NCBI GenBank assembly: GCA_026193435.1
Contig: JAPHUN010000266.1
Location: forward strand, 1 to 10,242
DNA length: 10,242 nucleotides
Direction of reading: 5' to 3'
Origin: Chlorobium sp.
GTDB lineage: Bacteria; Bacteroidota; Chlorobiia; Chlorobiales; Chlorobiaceae
Part shown: in pieces, positions 1 to 6,692 of the stretch
Layout of the letters: every line of letters starts with the position of its first letter
Numbering within the stretch: the first letter of the stretch is position 1
The notes under the pieces: model-generated
Told to the model about the DNA's origin: nothing
Seen by the model: only the letters and a program-made list of their open reading frames with translations
Databases searched by the model: none
Made by a program: the position numbers and the translations under genes

Positions 1-1
1 A

Positions 2-36
2 CCAGTAACCAGTAACCAGTAACCAATTACCAATCA
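2..36. repeat. Degenerate 7-bp tandem repeat upstream of cobT
   Basis: Three perfect head-to-tail copies of CCAGTAA (2-8, 9-15, 16-22) are followed by two decayed copies, CCAATTA (23-29) and CCAATCA (30-36). The array may begin before the window, so its full length is unknown. It ends 11 bases before the cobT start codon and therefore lies in the 5' leader or promoter region. Short heptamer arrays of this kind are prone to slippage. No Shine-Dalgarno sequence or clear promoter is seen in these 47 bases. Confidence 0.75.
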
Positions 37-47
37 TTATTAACTAA

Positions 48-1103
48 ATGCATCAGTTACAGGATATTCTCGATTCTATCAAGCCGGTTGACAATTCACT
101 TCGTGTCAGGGTGCAGGCGCATCTTGACGATCTGACCAAACCACAGGGAAGTCTGGGGCGCCTGGAAGAAGTCGGTATGAAATATGCTATTGCGACAGGT
201 ACGGATCGTCCGGTTCTGCACAAGAAAAAGGTTTTTTGCTTTGCCGCGGATCACGGTGTCGCAAGTGAAGGAGTTTCGGCTTTTCCGGCGGAGGTGACGC
301 CGCAGATGGTGTATACCATGCTTGGAGGCGGGGCGGCTATCAACGTGTTGTCGCGTCATGCGGGCGCGGAGCTCGATGTGGTTGATATGGGCGTGAACCA
401 TGATTTTTCTGATCACCCTTCACTTCGCAAACACAAAGTTCGCAAAGGGTCATCAAATATCGCGCAAGGTCCGGCAATGACGATGGAGGAGGTTGAGCAG
501 GCAGTTATGACCGGAGTAAATCTTGCGTTGGAAGCCCGGGAACAGGGGTTTGACCTTCTGGCAACAGGGGAGATGGGTATCGGCAATACAACTCCGGCCA
601 CCGCATTGTTTGCGGTTCTGCTCGATCTTCCTGTCGAAACCATTACCGGTCGCGGCACGGGGATTGACGACAGAAAGCTCGATCACAAAATATCCGTAAT
701 CAGGAAAGCCATCGAGGTCAATGGTAACGCACTGGCTTCACCGCTGGAAACACTTGCGTCCCTCGGGGGATTTGAAATTGCAGGGATCTGCGGTCTTGTT
801 CTCGGGGCCGCGTCGGTTGGCATACCGGTGGTTGTTGACGGGTTTATCTCTTCAGCAGGAGCTGTCGCCGCTATGAAGCTTTCCTGCAAGGTCAGTGATT
901 ATCTATTCTTCAGTCATCTGTCGAACGAACAGGGGCATACGGCGATAATGAACAAACTCGGCGCGCGTCCTATTCTTGATCTCGATCTCCGCCTTGGAGA
1001 AGGAACCGGTGCCGCACTGGCGATGCAGGTTATCGATGGAGCTGTAAAGATTTATAATGAAATGGCTACTTTCAGTTCGGCGCAGGTATCAGGTAAAGAG
1101 TAG
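48..1103 (+). CDS. cobT: Nicotinate-nucleotide--dimethylbenzimidazole phosphoribosyltransferase (CobT)
   Basis: CobT transfers phosphoribose from nicotinate mononucleotide to a lower-ligand base, usually 5,6-dimethylbenzimidazole, giving alpha-ribazole 5'-phosphate for the nucleotide loop of cobalamin. It is a cytosolic enzyme. The protein has 351 residues, the usual family length. Family motifs are clear: [11 protein letters not shown] at residues 30-40, ADHGV near 67-71, [11 protein letters not shown] at 174-184, and LGEGTGAAL at 316-324. In the last motif Glu318 matches the catalytic glutamate (Glu317 in the Salmonella enzyme). The ATG at 48 gives the normal family N-terminus, although no Shine-Dalgarno sequence precedes it. 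The stop codon TAG overlaps the left end of a palindromic repeat (1102-1221). An alpha/beta hydrolase and cobS follow on the same strand, which supports a cobalamin role. The gene looks intact. Confidence 0.97.
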   Translation: MHQLQDILDSIKPVDNSLRVRVQAHLDDLTKPQGSLGRLEEVGMKYAIATGTDRPVLHKKKVFCFAADHGVASEGVSAFPAEVTPQMVYTMLGGGAAINVLSRHAGAELDVVDMGVNHDFSDHPSLRKHKVRKGSSNIAQGPAMTMEEVEQAVMTGVNLALEAREQGFDLLATGEMGIGNTTPATALFAVLLDLPVETITGRGTGIDDRKLDHKISVIRKAIEVNGNALASPLETLASLGGFEIAGICGLVLGAASVGIPVVVDGFISSAGAVAAMKLSCKVSDYLFFSHLSNEQGHTAIMNKLGARPILDLDLRLGEGTGAALAMQVIDGAVKIYNEMATFSSAQVSGKE

Positions 1104-1221
1104 GGCGCATCTATTTATTGTGATGAGCGGTTCAGGTGCAAGGCGAACGGAGCGCAGAAACCCCTTTCTATCCGCTCAACGATGCACTTGAACTTGCGGA
1201 ATAAATAAATAGAGGTGCCCT
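1102..1221. repeat. Long imperfect palindromic repeat, copy 1
   Basis: The left arm at 1102-1119 (AGGGCGCATCTATTTATT) matches the reverse complement of 1204-1221 at 16 of 18 positions. Inside it, roughly 1127-1151 and 1171-1197 also pair imperfectly, so the whole 120 bases could fold into one long hairpin. The inner segment 1136-1162 matches 23 of 27 bases of the minus strand of the second copy (4883-4909), and 1181-1199 resembles the minus strand of 4820-4839. The element therefore belongs to a dispersed family. No open reading frame or transposase is seen. It begins within the cobT stop codon and fills the gap before the hydrolase gene. No flanking target duplication was found. It could act as an mRNA structure or attenuator between the two genes, but this is inference. 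Confidence 0.75.
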
Positions 1222-1239
1222 GTAGCACGATATATTTTT

Positions 1240-2133
1240 ATGGATTCTTTTGATGTTGAAAAACTTCAACGTGCGGACAGTGAAAGCCGGTTTATCGAGT
1301 GTAACGGCTTTACGGTTCACTATAAACTTTACGGAAGCGGAACGCCTCTGATGGTACTCCTGCACGGCAGCTTTCTGAGCATCCGTTCATGGCAGGAGGT
1401 CATCCAGCCTCTTGCGAAAGATTGCACAGTACTTGTCTTTGACCGTCCGGCTTTCGGCCTGACATCCCGCCCTGTTCCTTCGAAAACCAACAACGCGCGT
1501 TACAGCCCTGAAGCCCAGAGTGACCTTGTTGTTGCGCTGATGGGTAAACTTGGGTTTCAGCGTGCGGTGCTTATAGGGAACTCTACCGGAGGGACGCTGG
1601 CATTGCTGACCGCGTTGCGGTATCCGGAAAAAGTGCTGGGTCTGGTTCTGGCAGCTCCGATGATTTACAGCGGTTATGCGACCAGCGAAGTACCGGCTTT
1701 CATGAAACCGGTGATGAAAGCGATGAGCCCTGCGTTCTCGAGGCTGATGAAGTTTCTGATAACCAGGCTCTATGACAGGAATATCCGGGGGTTCTGGCAT
1801 AAGAAGGATCGTCTCGATGCCGCAACTCTCGCAGCGTACCGTCAGGATATGATGACCGGCGACTGGTCGAGAGGGTTCTGGGAACTCTTTCTTGAAACAC
1901 ATCACCTCCACCTTGATGAACGCCTGAAAAATATTTCCTTGCCTTCTCTGGTGGTTACCGGTGAACATGATCTTACCGTGAGTACGGAAGAAAGTCTCAG
2001 ACTGGCCGAAGAGCTGCCCGGAGCTGCTCTTGAGATTATTCCCGACTGCGGACATCTGCCGCAGGAGGAGAAGCCTGAAATGTTCGTCGACGCCGTTCTC
2101 TCTTTTCTGAAAAAAAGAATGGCGGTGCTTTGA
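1240..2133 (+). CDS. Alpha/beta-fold hydrolase within the cobalamin cluster
   Basis: This is a 297-residue alpha/beta hydrolase of unknown substrate. The catalytic parts are visible: the oxyanion-hole HGS at 42-44, nucleophile elbow GNSTGG at 113-118 with Ser115, acid Asp244 in GEHD, and His272 in CGHLPQEE. The region around 140-215 would form the lid. No signal peptide is seen, so it is probably cytosolic. The ATG at 1240 has no Shine-Dalgarno sequence, and the palindromic repeat ends 18 bases before it. Its stop codon overlaps the TTG start of cobS (TTGA at 2130-2133), so the two are probably translationally coupled. Its place between cobT and cobS suggests a job linked to cobalamin or its lower ligand, but the sequence does not show which. 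The fold also resembles BchO-type hydrolases of phototrophs, so a tetrapyrrole link is possible but unproven. Confidence 0.85.
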   Translation: MDSFDVEKLQRADSESRFIECNGFTVHYKLYGSGTPLMVLLHGSFLSIRSWQEVIQPLAKDCTVLVFDRPAFGLTSRPVPSKTNNARYSPEAQSDLVVALMGKLGFQRAVLIGNSTGGTLALLTALRYPEKVLGLVLAAPMIYSGYATSEVPAFMKPVMKAMSPAFSRLMKFLITRLYDRNIRGFWHKKDRLDAATLAAYRQDMMTGDWSRGFWELFLETHHLHLDERLKNISLPSLVVTGEHDLTVSTEESLRLAEELPGAALEIIPDCGHLPQEEKPEMFVDAVLSFLKKRMAVL

Positions 2134-2876
2134 GAGGGTTGGTTACCGCATTGAGAACCCTGACGGTACTGCCTGTACCTGGAAAGGAAGCGGAGCATTT
2201 CAGCAGTGCGCTTTTCTGGTTTCCGTTAGTCGGTCTTTTTCTCGGTTTGTTGCAGGCCGGAGCAGGTTATGTTGCAATGCTGTCAGGATGGCCTGAGCTG
2301 GCAGCAGCAATGGTGCTTTTTTCCGGTGTTCTGCTGACAAGAGGAATGCATGCCGACGGGTTTGCCGATATGGCGGACGGGTTTTTCGGGGGGAGGGACG
2401 TAGAAACCCGTCTGAGAATCATGAAAGATCCTTCTGTAGGGTCTTTCGGAGCGATAGGACTGATCCTGCTGTTTCTTTTCAAGAGCATTGTCCTTGTTAA
2501 ACTCCTTGCTATCGGATTATATCCGTGGATAGTATCGGGCGTCCTGCTCGCTCGACTTGTGCAGGTGGCACTGGCATCGATGCTGCCCTATGCCCGACGT
2601 GAAGGGGGGACGGCGGCTGGTTTTGTCGATGGAGCCGGAATTCAGCATTTTGTAGCGGCTTTTCTGGTGTCATTCGTTATCCTTCTGTTTCTCATGAACG
2701 GTGCAATAGTGTCCTCTGGAATAGGATTGTCAGCAGCAATCGTCGGAGCCGTAATGACATCGTTGCTCACGATGAAAAAAATAGGCGGTGTAACCGGAGA
2801 TGTTCTCGGGGCGTCGAGTGAGCTCACTGAAATGCTGGTCTGGATGAGCGGTGTTTTTCTGGCTATGTATTCCTGA
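2130..2876 (+). CDS. cobS: Adenosylcobinamide-GDP ribazoletransferase (cobalamin synthase, CobS)
   Basis: CobS joins adenosylcobinamide-GDP to alpha-ribazole or its phosphate, completing adenosylcobalamin at the inner membrane. The 248-residue protein is largely hydrophobic, with several membrane segments. Family signatures are present: N-terminal RGLVTALRTLTVLPVP, HADGFADMADGFFGGRD at 74-90 (Mg2+-binding aspartates), MKDPSVGSFG at 98-107, and GGVTGDVLGA at 219-228. The start is a TTG that overlaps the stop of the hydrolase. It is chosen because it gives the normal family N-terminus, and no ATG or GTG in this frame lies near it. Its position downstream of cobT fits the pathway, since it uses the CobT product after dephosphorylation, or directly. 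Neither cobU/cobP nor cobC is in the window. The gene looks intact. Confidence 0.96.
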   Translation: MRGLVTALRTLTVLPVPGKEAEHFSSALFWFPLVGLFLGLLQAGAGYVAMLSGWPELAAAMVLFSGVLLTRGMHADGFADMADGFFGGRDVETRLRIMKDPSVGSFGAIGLILLFLFKSIVLVKLLAIGLYPWIVSGVLLARLVQVALASMLPYARREGGTAAGFVDGAGIQHFVAAFLVSFVILLFLMNGAIVSSGIGLSAAIVGAVMTSLLTMKKIGGVTGDVLGASSELTEMLVWMSGVFLAMYS

Positions 2877-2914
2877 TATTGTTCCTTACATCTCAGGTCT
2901 GAACCCTTCTTCTC

Positions 2915-2935
2915 AAAAAGCTTCAACTTTTTTTT
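2915..2935 (+). terminator. Weak candidate terminator downstream of cobS
   Basis: The stretch AAAAAG (2915-2920), a 6-base loop, and CTTTTT (2927-2932) can form a short stem that runs into eight consecutive Ts (2928-2935). The stem is almost all A:T, so its strength is doubtful. It lies 39 bases after the cobS stop, a suitable place to end the cob transcript. Confidence 0.3.
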
Positions 2936-2940
2936 CATTT

Positions 2941-3176
2941 CCTGAGTTGATCTGTTCTATAGATGCAGCAAGACTATATGTATTAGCACATAGCCATAAC
3001 CCATCGGGTTTGCATGAAGATGATCAAAGATTCGCATCTCTTGAATCCTTTCGGGTTCCTTCGGGATCGCAGCTCATGCTGAATCTGTTTCGTTACAGGA
3101 TACTTGCGGTAATTCACTACAGCAGCGTATCCAGTGCCTCGCATCCACAACATGATCGACAATTGCTCAATTCAGG
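2941..3176. mobile_element. MITE-like non-autonomous element, long copy (236 bp)
   Basis: The element is flanked by a perfect 5-bp duplication, CATTT at 2936-2940 and 3177-3181. Its left end, CCTGAGTTGATC, is an imperfect inverted repeat of its right end, GCTCAATTCAGG. It is related to the copy at 8169-8297: bases 2941-3038 match 84 of 98 positions without gaps, and 3146-3176 match 28 of 31. The extra 107 bases (3039-3145) are bounded by a direct repeat, TCGCATC, at 3032-3038 and 3139-3145. No transposase is encoded, so it would need an enzyme from elsewhere. Ends starting CCT with 5-bp duplications recall IS1380-type elements, but that assignment is inference. A small inverted repeat, AACCCATCGGGTT, lies near 2999-3011. 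The element makes up half of the 469-base gap between cobS and the OsmC gene. Confidence 0.85.
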
Positions 3177-3181
3177 CATTT

Positions 3182-3345
3182 CTTTCATTTGTTTATATCC
3201 GGGCATATGCTTATAATCTCGCGTCGTCCTGTTAAACTGTCTGGTTTTGCTGTTATATATCAGTCTGGTTTTCAGGTGAAAATAATGCATATTCAGACGT
3301 TCAATTTTACGGATATCTTAAACAATTGTTAATAGTTAGCGATAT
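3182..3345 (+). promoter_or_regulatory. AT-rich leader region upstream of the OsmC gene
   Basis: This is the non-coding remainder of the cobS-OsmC gap. It contains TATAAT at 3212-3217 (a possible -10 element with only a poor -35, TTGTTT at 3189-3194), a 10-base direct repeat GTCTGGTTTT at 3239-3248 and 3263-3272, and a perfect palindrome AACAATTGTT at 3321-3330, fifteen bases before the start codon. The repeated sites and the palindrome are plausible operators, but no regulator can be named. Confidence 0.35.
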
Positions 3346-3750
3346 ATGAACGAAATGATTATTTCTTTTGCCGGGGGCAAAAAGGTCAATGCTGATTATC
3401 GTGGGTTTACCATCATGACCGATCAGTCTCCCAGGAGCGGAGGTGAAGGTTCGGCACCTGAGCCCTTTTCGCTTTTTCTCGCGTCGATAGGTACTTGTGC
3501 CGGGATATATGTTTATTCATTCTGTCAGGAAAGAAATCTCCCCACAGATAACGTGCGCATTGTACAGACACATCACAGAAGGGAAGATGGGAGCGGTATC
3601 GGTAAGATCTCTATAGATATCGAGGTGCCCGAGGATTTTCCGGAAAAGTATCGTGATACGCTGGTGAAGGTTGCCAACCTCTGCGCAGTCAAGAAGCACA
3701 TACAAAATCCTCCGGAATTTGAGGTTTCCACCAGCATTGCCGGGTCCTGA
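3346..3750 (+). CDS. OsmC family protein
   Basis: This 134-residue protein belongs to the OsmC/Ohr superfamily of cytosolic proteins, some of which reduce organic hydroperoxides with a pair of cysteines. The pattern is visible: APEPFSLFLASIGTCAG with Cys51 on the central helix and NLCAVKKHIQNPPEF with Cys113, the two positions expected for the reactive pair. Cys60 is an extra cysteine. The central sequence and the AVKKHIQNPPEF tail fit the general OsmC/YhfA-like branch rather than classical Ohr. The first ATG (3346) gives a normal N-terminus, and there is no Shine-Dalgarno sequence. A membrane protein gene follows after 32 bases, so the pair may be co-transcribed. The physiological substrate is not evident. 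Confidence 0.9.
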   Translation: MNEMIISFAGGKKVNADYRGFTIMTDQSPRSGGEGSAPEPFSLFLASIGTCAGIYVYSFCQERNLPTDNVRIVQTHHRREDGSGIGKISIDIEVPEDFPEKYRDTLVKVANLCAVKKHIQNPPEFEVSTSIAGS

Positions 3751-3782
3751 GTTTAATCCTAACAAGTAACTTGTATAAAAAA

Positions 3783-4802
3783 ATGAGTAATAACACGGTT
3801 TCGCCATCATTTGAAACACCGTTGCGATTGCAGAACTTTCATATAACGTTTTTTGCGATCGTGCTTGGTATGGCTGGTTTTTCTCTCGCTGTACAGAAGG
3901 TCGGCGGGCAAAACGGAAACGGCATTCTTCCTGTGCTGGAAATGCCGGCGACGGTTCTTCTGTACATTACCATAGGGCTGTTCGCTCTGGTATCGGTTAT
4001 CTACCTTTTCAAAATTATCCGCTACCCCTCGGCGCTCAAGAAGGAGTTCAAACACCCGGTAAAGATCAACTTCTTTCCCCTGATAGCGAAAATCTTTCTT
4101 GTGCTCAGCGTCGCGTATCTTGACCGGGATATGCAGATATCCCGCACTCTATGGATTATCGGGGCCGTTCTTCAGTTTATCGCCTCAATTGTTATTATTT
4201 CAATCTGGATCCGTCATACGCATTTCAAGATCGAGCAGATGACTCCGGGCTGGTTCATTCCTATCGTTGGTTCACTTATCGTTCCCATTGCCGGTGTGCC
4301 GCACGGTTTTATCGAGATTTCATGGTTTTTCTTTTCCGTTGGCCTGATTTTCTGGATCTCGCTTTTCACCATTGTCATGTACCGAATGTTTTTTCATTCG
4401 CCTATTCCCGACAGGCTTCTGCCGACTCTCTTTATCCTGTTTGCCCCTCCTGCCATTGCGTTTATTGCCTATGCCAAGCTGGCCGGTCTTATGGGTCATG
4501 ATGGAGCAGGACTCGATGCATTTGCACGGATCATGTACTACTTCTCCCTGTTTATGTTCATCCTGATCCTGTTTAAAGTTCAGATTCTTGCAAGAATCAA
4601 CTTTTTCCTTTCCTGGTGGGCCTATTCCTTTCCGCTTGCGGCAAAAACCCTTGCGACGGTCGTGATGCTGCATATGACACACAGCGTATTTTTCAAAAAC
4701 CTTGCATTGTTTGAACTGGGCCTTCTGGCTCTCGTCATCGTTCTGTTGATTGTCGTGACACTGAACGCGATTATGAAGGGTGAAATCTGTGTAGAGGATT
4801 GA
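3783..4802 (+). CDS. TDT/SLAC1 family anion channel or transporter (TehA-like)
   Basis: This is a polytopic inner-membrane protein of 339 residues with about ten hydrophobic segments, matching the tellurite-resistance/dicarboxylate transporter (TDT) family that includes TehA and plant SLAC1. Supporting features are the first helix (FHITFFAIVLGMAGFSLAV), the PIVGSLIVPIAG segment, the FWISLFTIVMYRMFF helix, the PPAIAFIAY segment and WWAYSFPLAA. Family members conduct or export small anions such as nitrate, chloride, sulfite or C4 acids; the substrate here cannot be told. I start it at ATG 3783. An in-frame TTG at 3771 would add four residues (MYKK) and is less likely. A short inverted repeat, ACAAG/CTTGT (3762-3774), lies just upstream. 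The gene follows the OsmC gene closely. A palindromic repeat begins 6 bases after its stop. Confidence 0.87.
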   Translation: MSNNTVSPSFETPLRLQNFHITFFAIVLGMAGFSLAVQKVGGQNGNGILPVLEMPATVLLYITIGLFALVSVIYLFKIIRYPSALKKEFKHPVKINFFPLIAKIFLVLSVAYLDRDMQISRTLWIIGAVLQFIASIVIISIWIRHTHFKIEQMTPGWFIPIVGSLIVPIAGVPHGFIEISWFFFSVGLIFWISLFTIVMYRMFFHSPIPDRLLPTLFILFAPPAIAFIAYAKLAGLMGHDGAGLDAFARIMYYFSLFMFILILFKVQILARINFFLSWWAYSFPLAAKTLATVVMLHMTHSVFFKNLALFELGLLALVIVLLIVVTLNAIMKGEICVED

Positions 4803-4808
4803 GGTCAC

Positions 4809-4948
4809 CGAAAAACCTGCCACGAGTTCTGATTGCATCGTCGGGCGGTGCCCGGAATTCTCATGTACTCTCTGTACATTCCGGTTCCTGTGCTCCGTCC
4901 GCCGTGCACTCAGCCCTCTCGCAACGGTTATACGGTAACCGGTTTTTC
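4809..4948. repeat. Long imperfect palindromic repeat, copy 2
   Basis: The outer ends pair (GAAAAACC near 4810-4817 with GGTTTTTC at 4941-4948). The centre forms a hairpin: CCGGAAT (4852-4858) and TGTAC (4864-4868) pair with GTACA (4874-4878) and ATTCCGG (4878-4884) around the loop TCTCT, with a bulge at 4859-4863. The intervening segment 4835-4851 also pairs imperfectly with 4885-4908. On the minus strand, 4883-4909 matches 23 of 27 bases of copy 1 (1136-1162), so the two copies are in opposite orientation. This copy has a longer centre than copy 1. It sits directly after the membrane protein gene and may serve as a transcript-end structure. No target duplication or open reading frame of note was found. 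Confidence 0.7.
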
Positions 4949-5004
4949 ATTCATGACAGGTGAATCGTAAAGCACGTGGGGAATGTTCTTTTTCCGCATG
5001 CTTT

Positions 5005-5032
5005 TTGAATCTTACCAGCATAGCTCTATAAT
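5005..5032 (+). promoter_or_regulatory. Sigma70-type promoter abutting the DUF134 gene
   Basis: TTGAAT at 5005-5010 (4 of 6 matches to TTGACA) and a perfect TATAAT at 5027-5032 are separated by 16 bases. Only five bases separate the -10 element from the ATG at 5038, so transcription would start at or next to the A of the start codon and give a leaderless or nearly leaderless mRNA. This would be the main promoter of the 5038-8732 gene group. Confidence 0.5.
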
Positions 5033-5037
5033 TAAAT

Positions 5038-5511
5038 ATGAGTCATAATCGTGCAGGGCGGCCGAAGAGTTGCCGGAGAGTAACGGACACCCCGCTGGTT
5101 CGGTGTTTCAAGCCACAGGGCGTTTCAAGAAATATGCTCGAGGAGGTAGTCGTTACGGTAGACGAGCTTGAAGCGATACGACTGGCTGATTTCGAAGGTC
5201 TCTATCAGGCTGAGGCAGCTGAAAAGATGCAAATCTCACGACAGACATTCGGCAGGATACTGGAGTCTGCACATAAGAAAATTGCCGTAGCTCTTGTCGA
5301 GGGGAAATCTCTGGTTTTTGATGGAGGCGTGTTTATGAAAAGTGCAGAGAGCATGGAAGAAGAAAAAGATCTCTGTGTCTGTTCTTCCTGCGGCCACGAG
5401 GCAGAACATCGTCCGGGTGTTCCCTGTCGGAAAATGACCTGTAGCGAATGCGGAGCTTCAATGATAAGAAAAGGAGGATGCGGTGCCGGAAGGAGAAGGG
5501 ATGCTCAATAA
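5038..5511 (+). CDS. DUF134 family HTH protein with C-terminal zinc ribbon
   Basis: This 157-residue protein has two parts. Residues 7-100 match the DUF134 family: [15 protein letters not shown], the strongly conserved [24 protein letters not shown] region, and a sigma-70-region-4-like helix-turn-helix at about 55-82 ([19 protein letters not shown]). It is a likely DNA-binding regulator. Residues 113-148 are cysteine rich (Cys113, 115, 118, 130, 135, 138, 148), with CSSCGH and CSECG knuckles that should bind zinc or another metal. The start at 5038 places GRPKSCRR near the N-terminus as is usual. No Shine-Dalgarno sequence is present, and a promoter abuts the start codon. The gene overlaps the 5' end of the WG-repeat gene by 11 bases, so the two are probably co-expressed. 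The DNA target is unknown; autoregulation of this operon is possible but only inferred. Confidence 0.9.
   Translation: MSHNRAGRPKSCRRVTDTPLVRCFKPQGVSRNMLEEVVVTVDELEAIRLADFEGLYQAEAAEKMQISRQTFGRILESAHKKIAVALVEGKSLVFDGGVFMKSAESMEEEKDLCVCSSCGHEAEHRPGVPCRKMTCSECGASMIRKGGCGAGRRRDAQ
5491..5496 (+). promoter_or_regulatory. Ribosome binding site for the WG-repeat gene
   Basis: AGGAGA lies four bases before ATG 5501, inside the end of the DUF134 gene. It supports ATG 5501 as the start. A competing AGGAGG at 5472-5477 lies five bases before an in-frame GTG at 5483, which would add six residues (MPEGEG) ahead of the signal peptide. Confidence 0.55.
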
Positions 5512-6637
5512 GAAGATGCTGCTTTTTCGGTTTCTTGCCGGTTGCTTGTTGTTGATTTCGGGCGGCTGTTTTCCCGACTCGAAAAAGAACGGGGCTGAGA
5601 TGGAGCCTTCAGAAAAACCCGTGTCATCCGATTCTCTGCAGGTGGCGTTCTCGAATGGAAAGTTTGGCTATATCGATTCGAGAGGCAGGATGGTTATCGA
5701 CCCGGTTTTTGAGATCGCGTATGGTTTTCATGACGGACTGGCCCCAGTCAAAACGAAAGGGAAATGGGGATATATCGATTCGACGGGCAGGTTTGTGATT
5801 GATCCGGTATATCCGCAGGTGACGCCTTTCAAAAAAGGTGTCGCAAGAGTGAACGTCGTCGACAAGCAGATTTATATAGGCAGGGATGGTAAGCAGATTG
5901 GTGATAGTGCCTATGACTTCGGCTACCATTTTTCAGAAGGGCTGGCATTTGTAAGCGTTGACGGTAAATATGGCGCCATTGATTCAACGGGCCGGATGGT
6001 TATCAAGCCGGAGTATGAACTTGGATATTTCTTCGTTCACGGGTTGGGACTTGTCAGGAAAGACGGCAGATTCGGCTACATCGATAAGCAGGGAAATCAG
6101 GTTATATCTCCAATCTACGAAGAAGCAGACAGTTTCTGGGGGAGCCGGGCGAAAGTCAAGGTCGGTGGTTTATGGGGTTATATCGATACTTCCGGAACTA
6201 TGGTGATCCAGCCGAAATACGAAGAGGCATGGGGCTTTATAGAAAACCGCGCAAGGGTACGGTGTGATGGTAAATGGGGGTATATCGACATATTTGGTGC
6301 AAGCGTGGTCGACTGTCTCTATGATGCAGCGGAAAACTTTTCAGAAGGATTTGCCAGAGTCGCTAAAAAGAACAGGTGGGGATTTATTGATGCTTCCGGT
6401 AAAGAGATAGTTCCTGCAGTGTACCAGGCTGTGAAGCCATTCAGCGGGGGACTCGCTCCTGTTAAAAAAACGAAAACCTGGGGATATGTCGATACATCCG
6501 GTGTGATGGTCATCGAGCCGCGTTTCAATGAGGCACAGAGCTTTTTTAAGGGGCTTGCACGAGTCAGGTTGAACGGTGTTGAGGCATATATTGATTCTTC
6601 AGGAAAAATAATCTGGAGCGAAAAGCCTCTCCCGTGA
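5501..6637 (+). CDS. WG-repeat lipoprotein
   Basis: This 378-residue protein begins with a lipoprotein signal peptide: basic MLNKK, a hydrophobic run, and a lipobox LISGGC with Cys23. It should be lipid-anchored on the periplasmic side of a membrane. The mature part consists almost entirely of about ten WG (KWG/leptospira-type) repeats of about 33 residues, with cores such as [40 protein letters not shown] and AYIDSSG. Each is followed by a VIxPxY(E)-type strand and a GLAxV or ARV strand. The third copy (IYIGRDG) and the last are the most diverged. WG repeats are thought to form beta-rich binding surfaces; no enzymatic residue is evident. The gene overlaps the DUF134 gene by 11 bases, and an iron-type dehydrogenase gene follows after 55 bases. 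Its ligand is not known. Confidence 0.9.
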   Translation: MLNKKMLLFRFLAGCLLLISGGCFPDSKKNGAEMEPSEKPVSSDSLQVAFSNGKFGYIDSRGRMVIDPVFEIAYGFHDGLAPVKTKGKWGYIDSTGRFVIDPVYPQVTPFKKGVARVNVVDKQIYIGRDGKQIGDSAYDFGYHFSEGLAFVSVDGKYGAIDSTGRMVIKPEYELGYFFVHGLGLVRKDGRFGYIDKQGNQVISPIYEEADSFWGSRAKVKVGGLWGYIDTSGTMVIQPKYEEAWGFIENRARVRCDGKWGYIDIFGASVVDCLYDAAENFSEGFARVAKKNRWGFIDASGKEIVPAVYQAVKPFSGGLAPVKKTKTWGYVDTSGVMVIEPRFNEAQSFFKGLARVRLNGVEAYIDSSGKIIWSEKPLP

Positions 6638-6692
6638 AGTGCAGAATGCAGGTATGGCTGCACTTTTTGACGGGTGTACAATCAGAAAAGCA

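Noticed and set aside
1387..2055. 222-codon minus-strand frame
   Set aside because: It is antisense to the alpha/beta hydrolase, whose catalytic motifs are intact. The minus-strand product is Arg/His rich and unlike any known family.
2851..3216. 121-codon open frame overlapping the end of cobS and running through the first mobile element
   Set aside because: Most of it is repeat sequence, it overlaps cobS, and the predicted protein has no recognisable domain. The short copy of the element does not keep the frame over the same length.
4320..4838. 172-codon minus-strand frame
   Set aside because: It is antisense to the TDT/SLAC1 membrane protein. Its Lys/Gln/Asp-rich, low-complexity composition is what antisense of hydrophobic codons gives.
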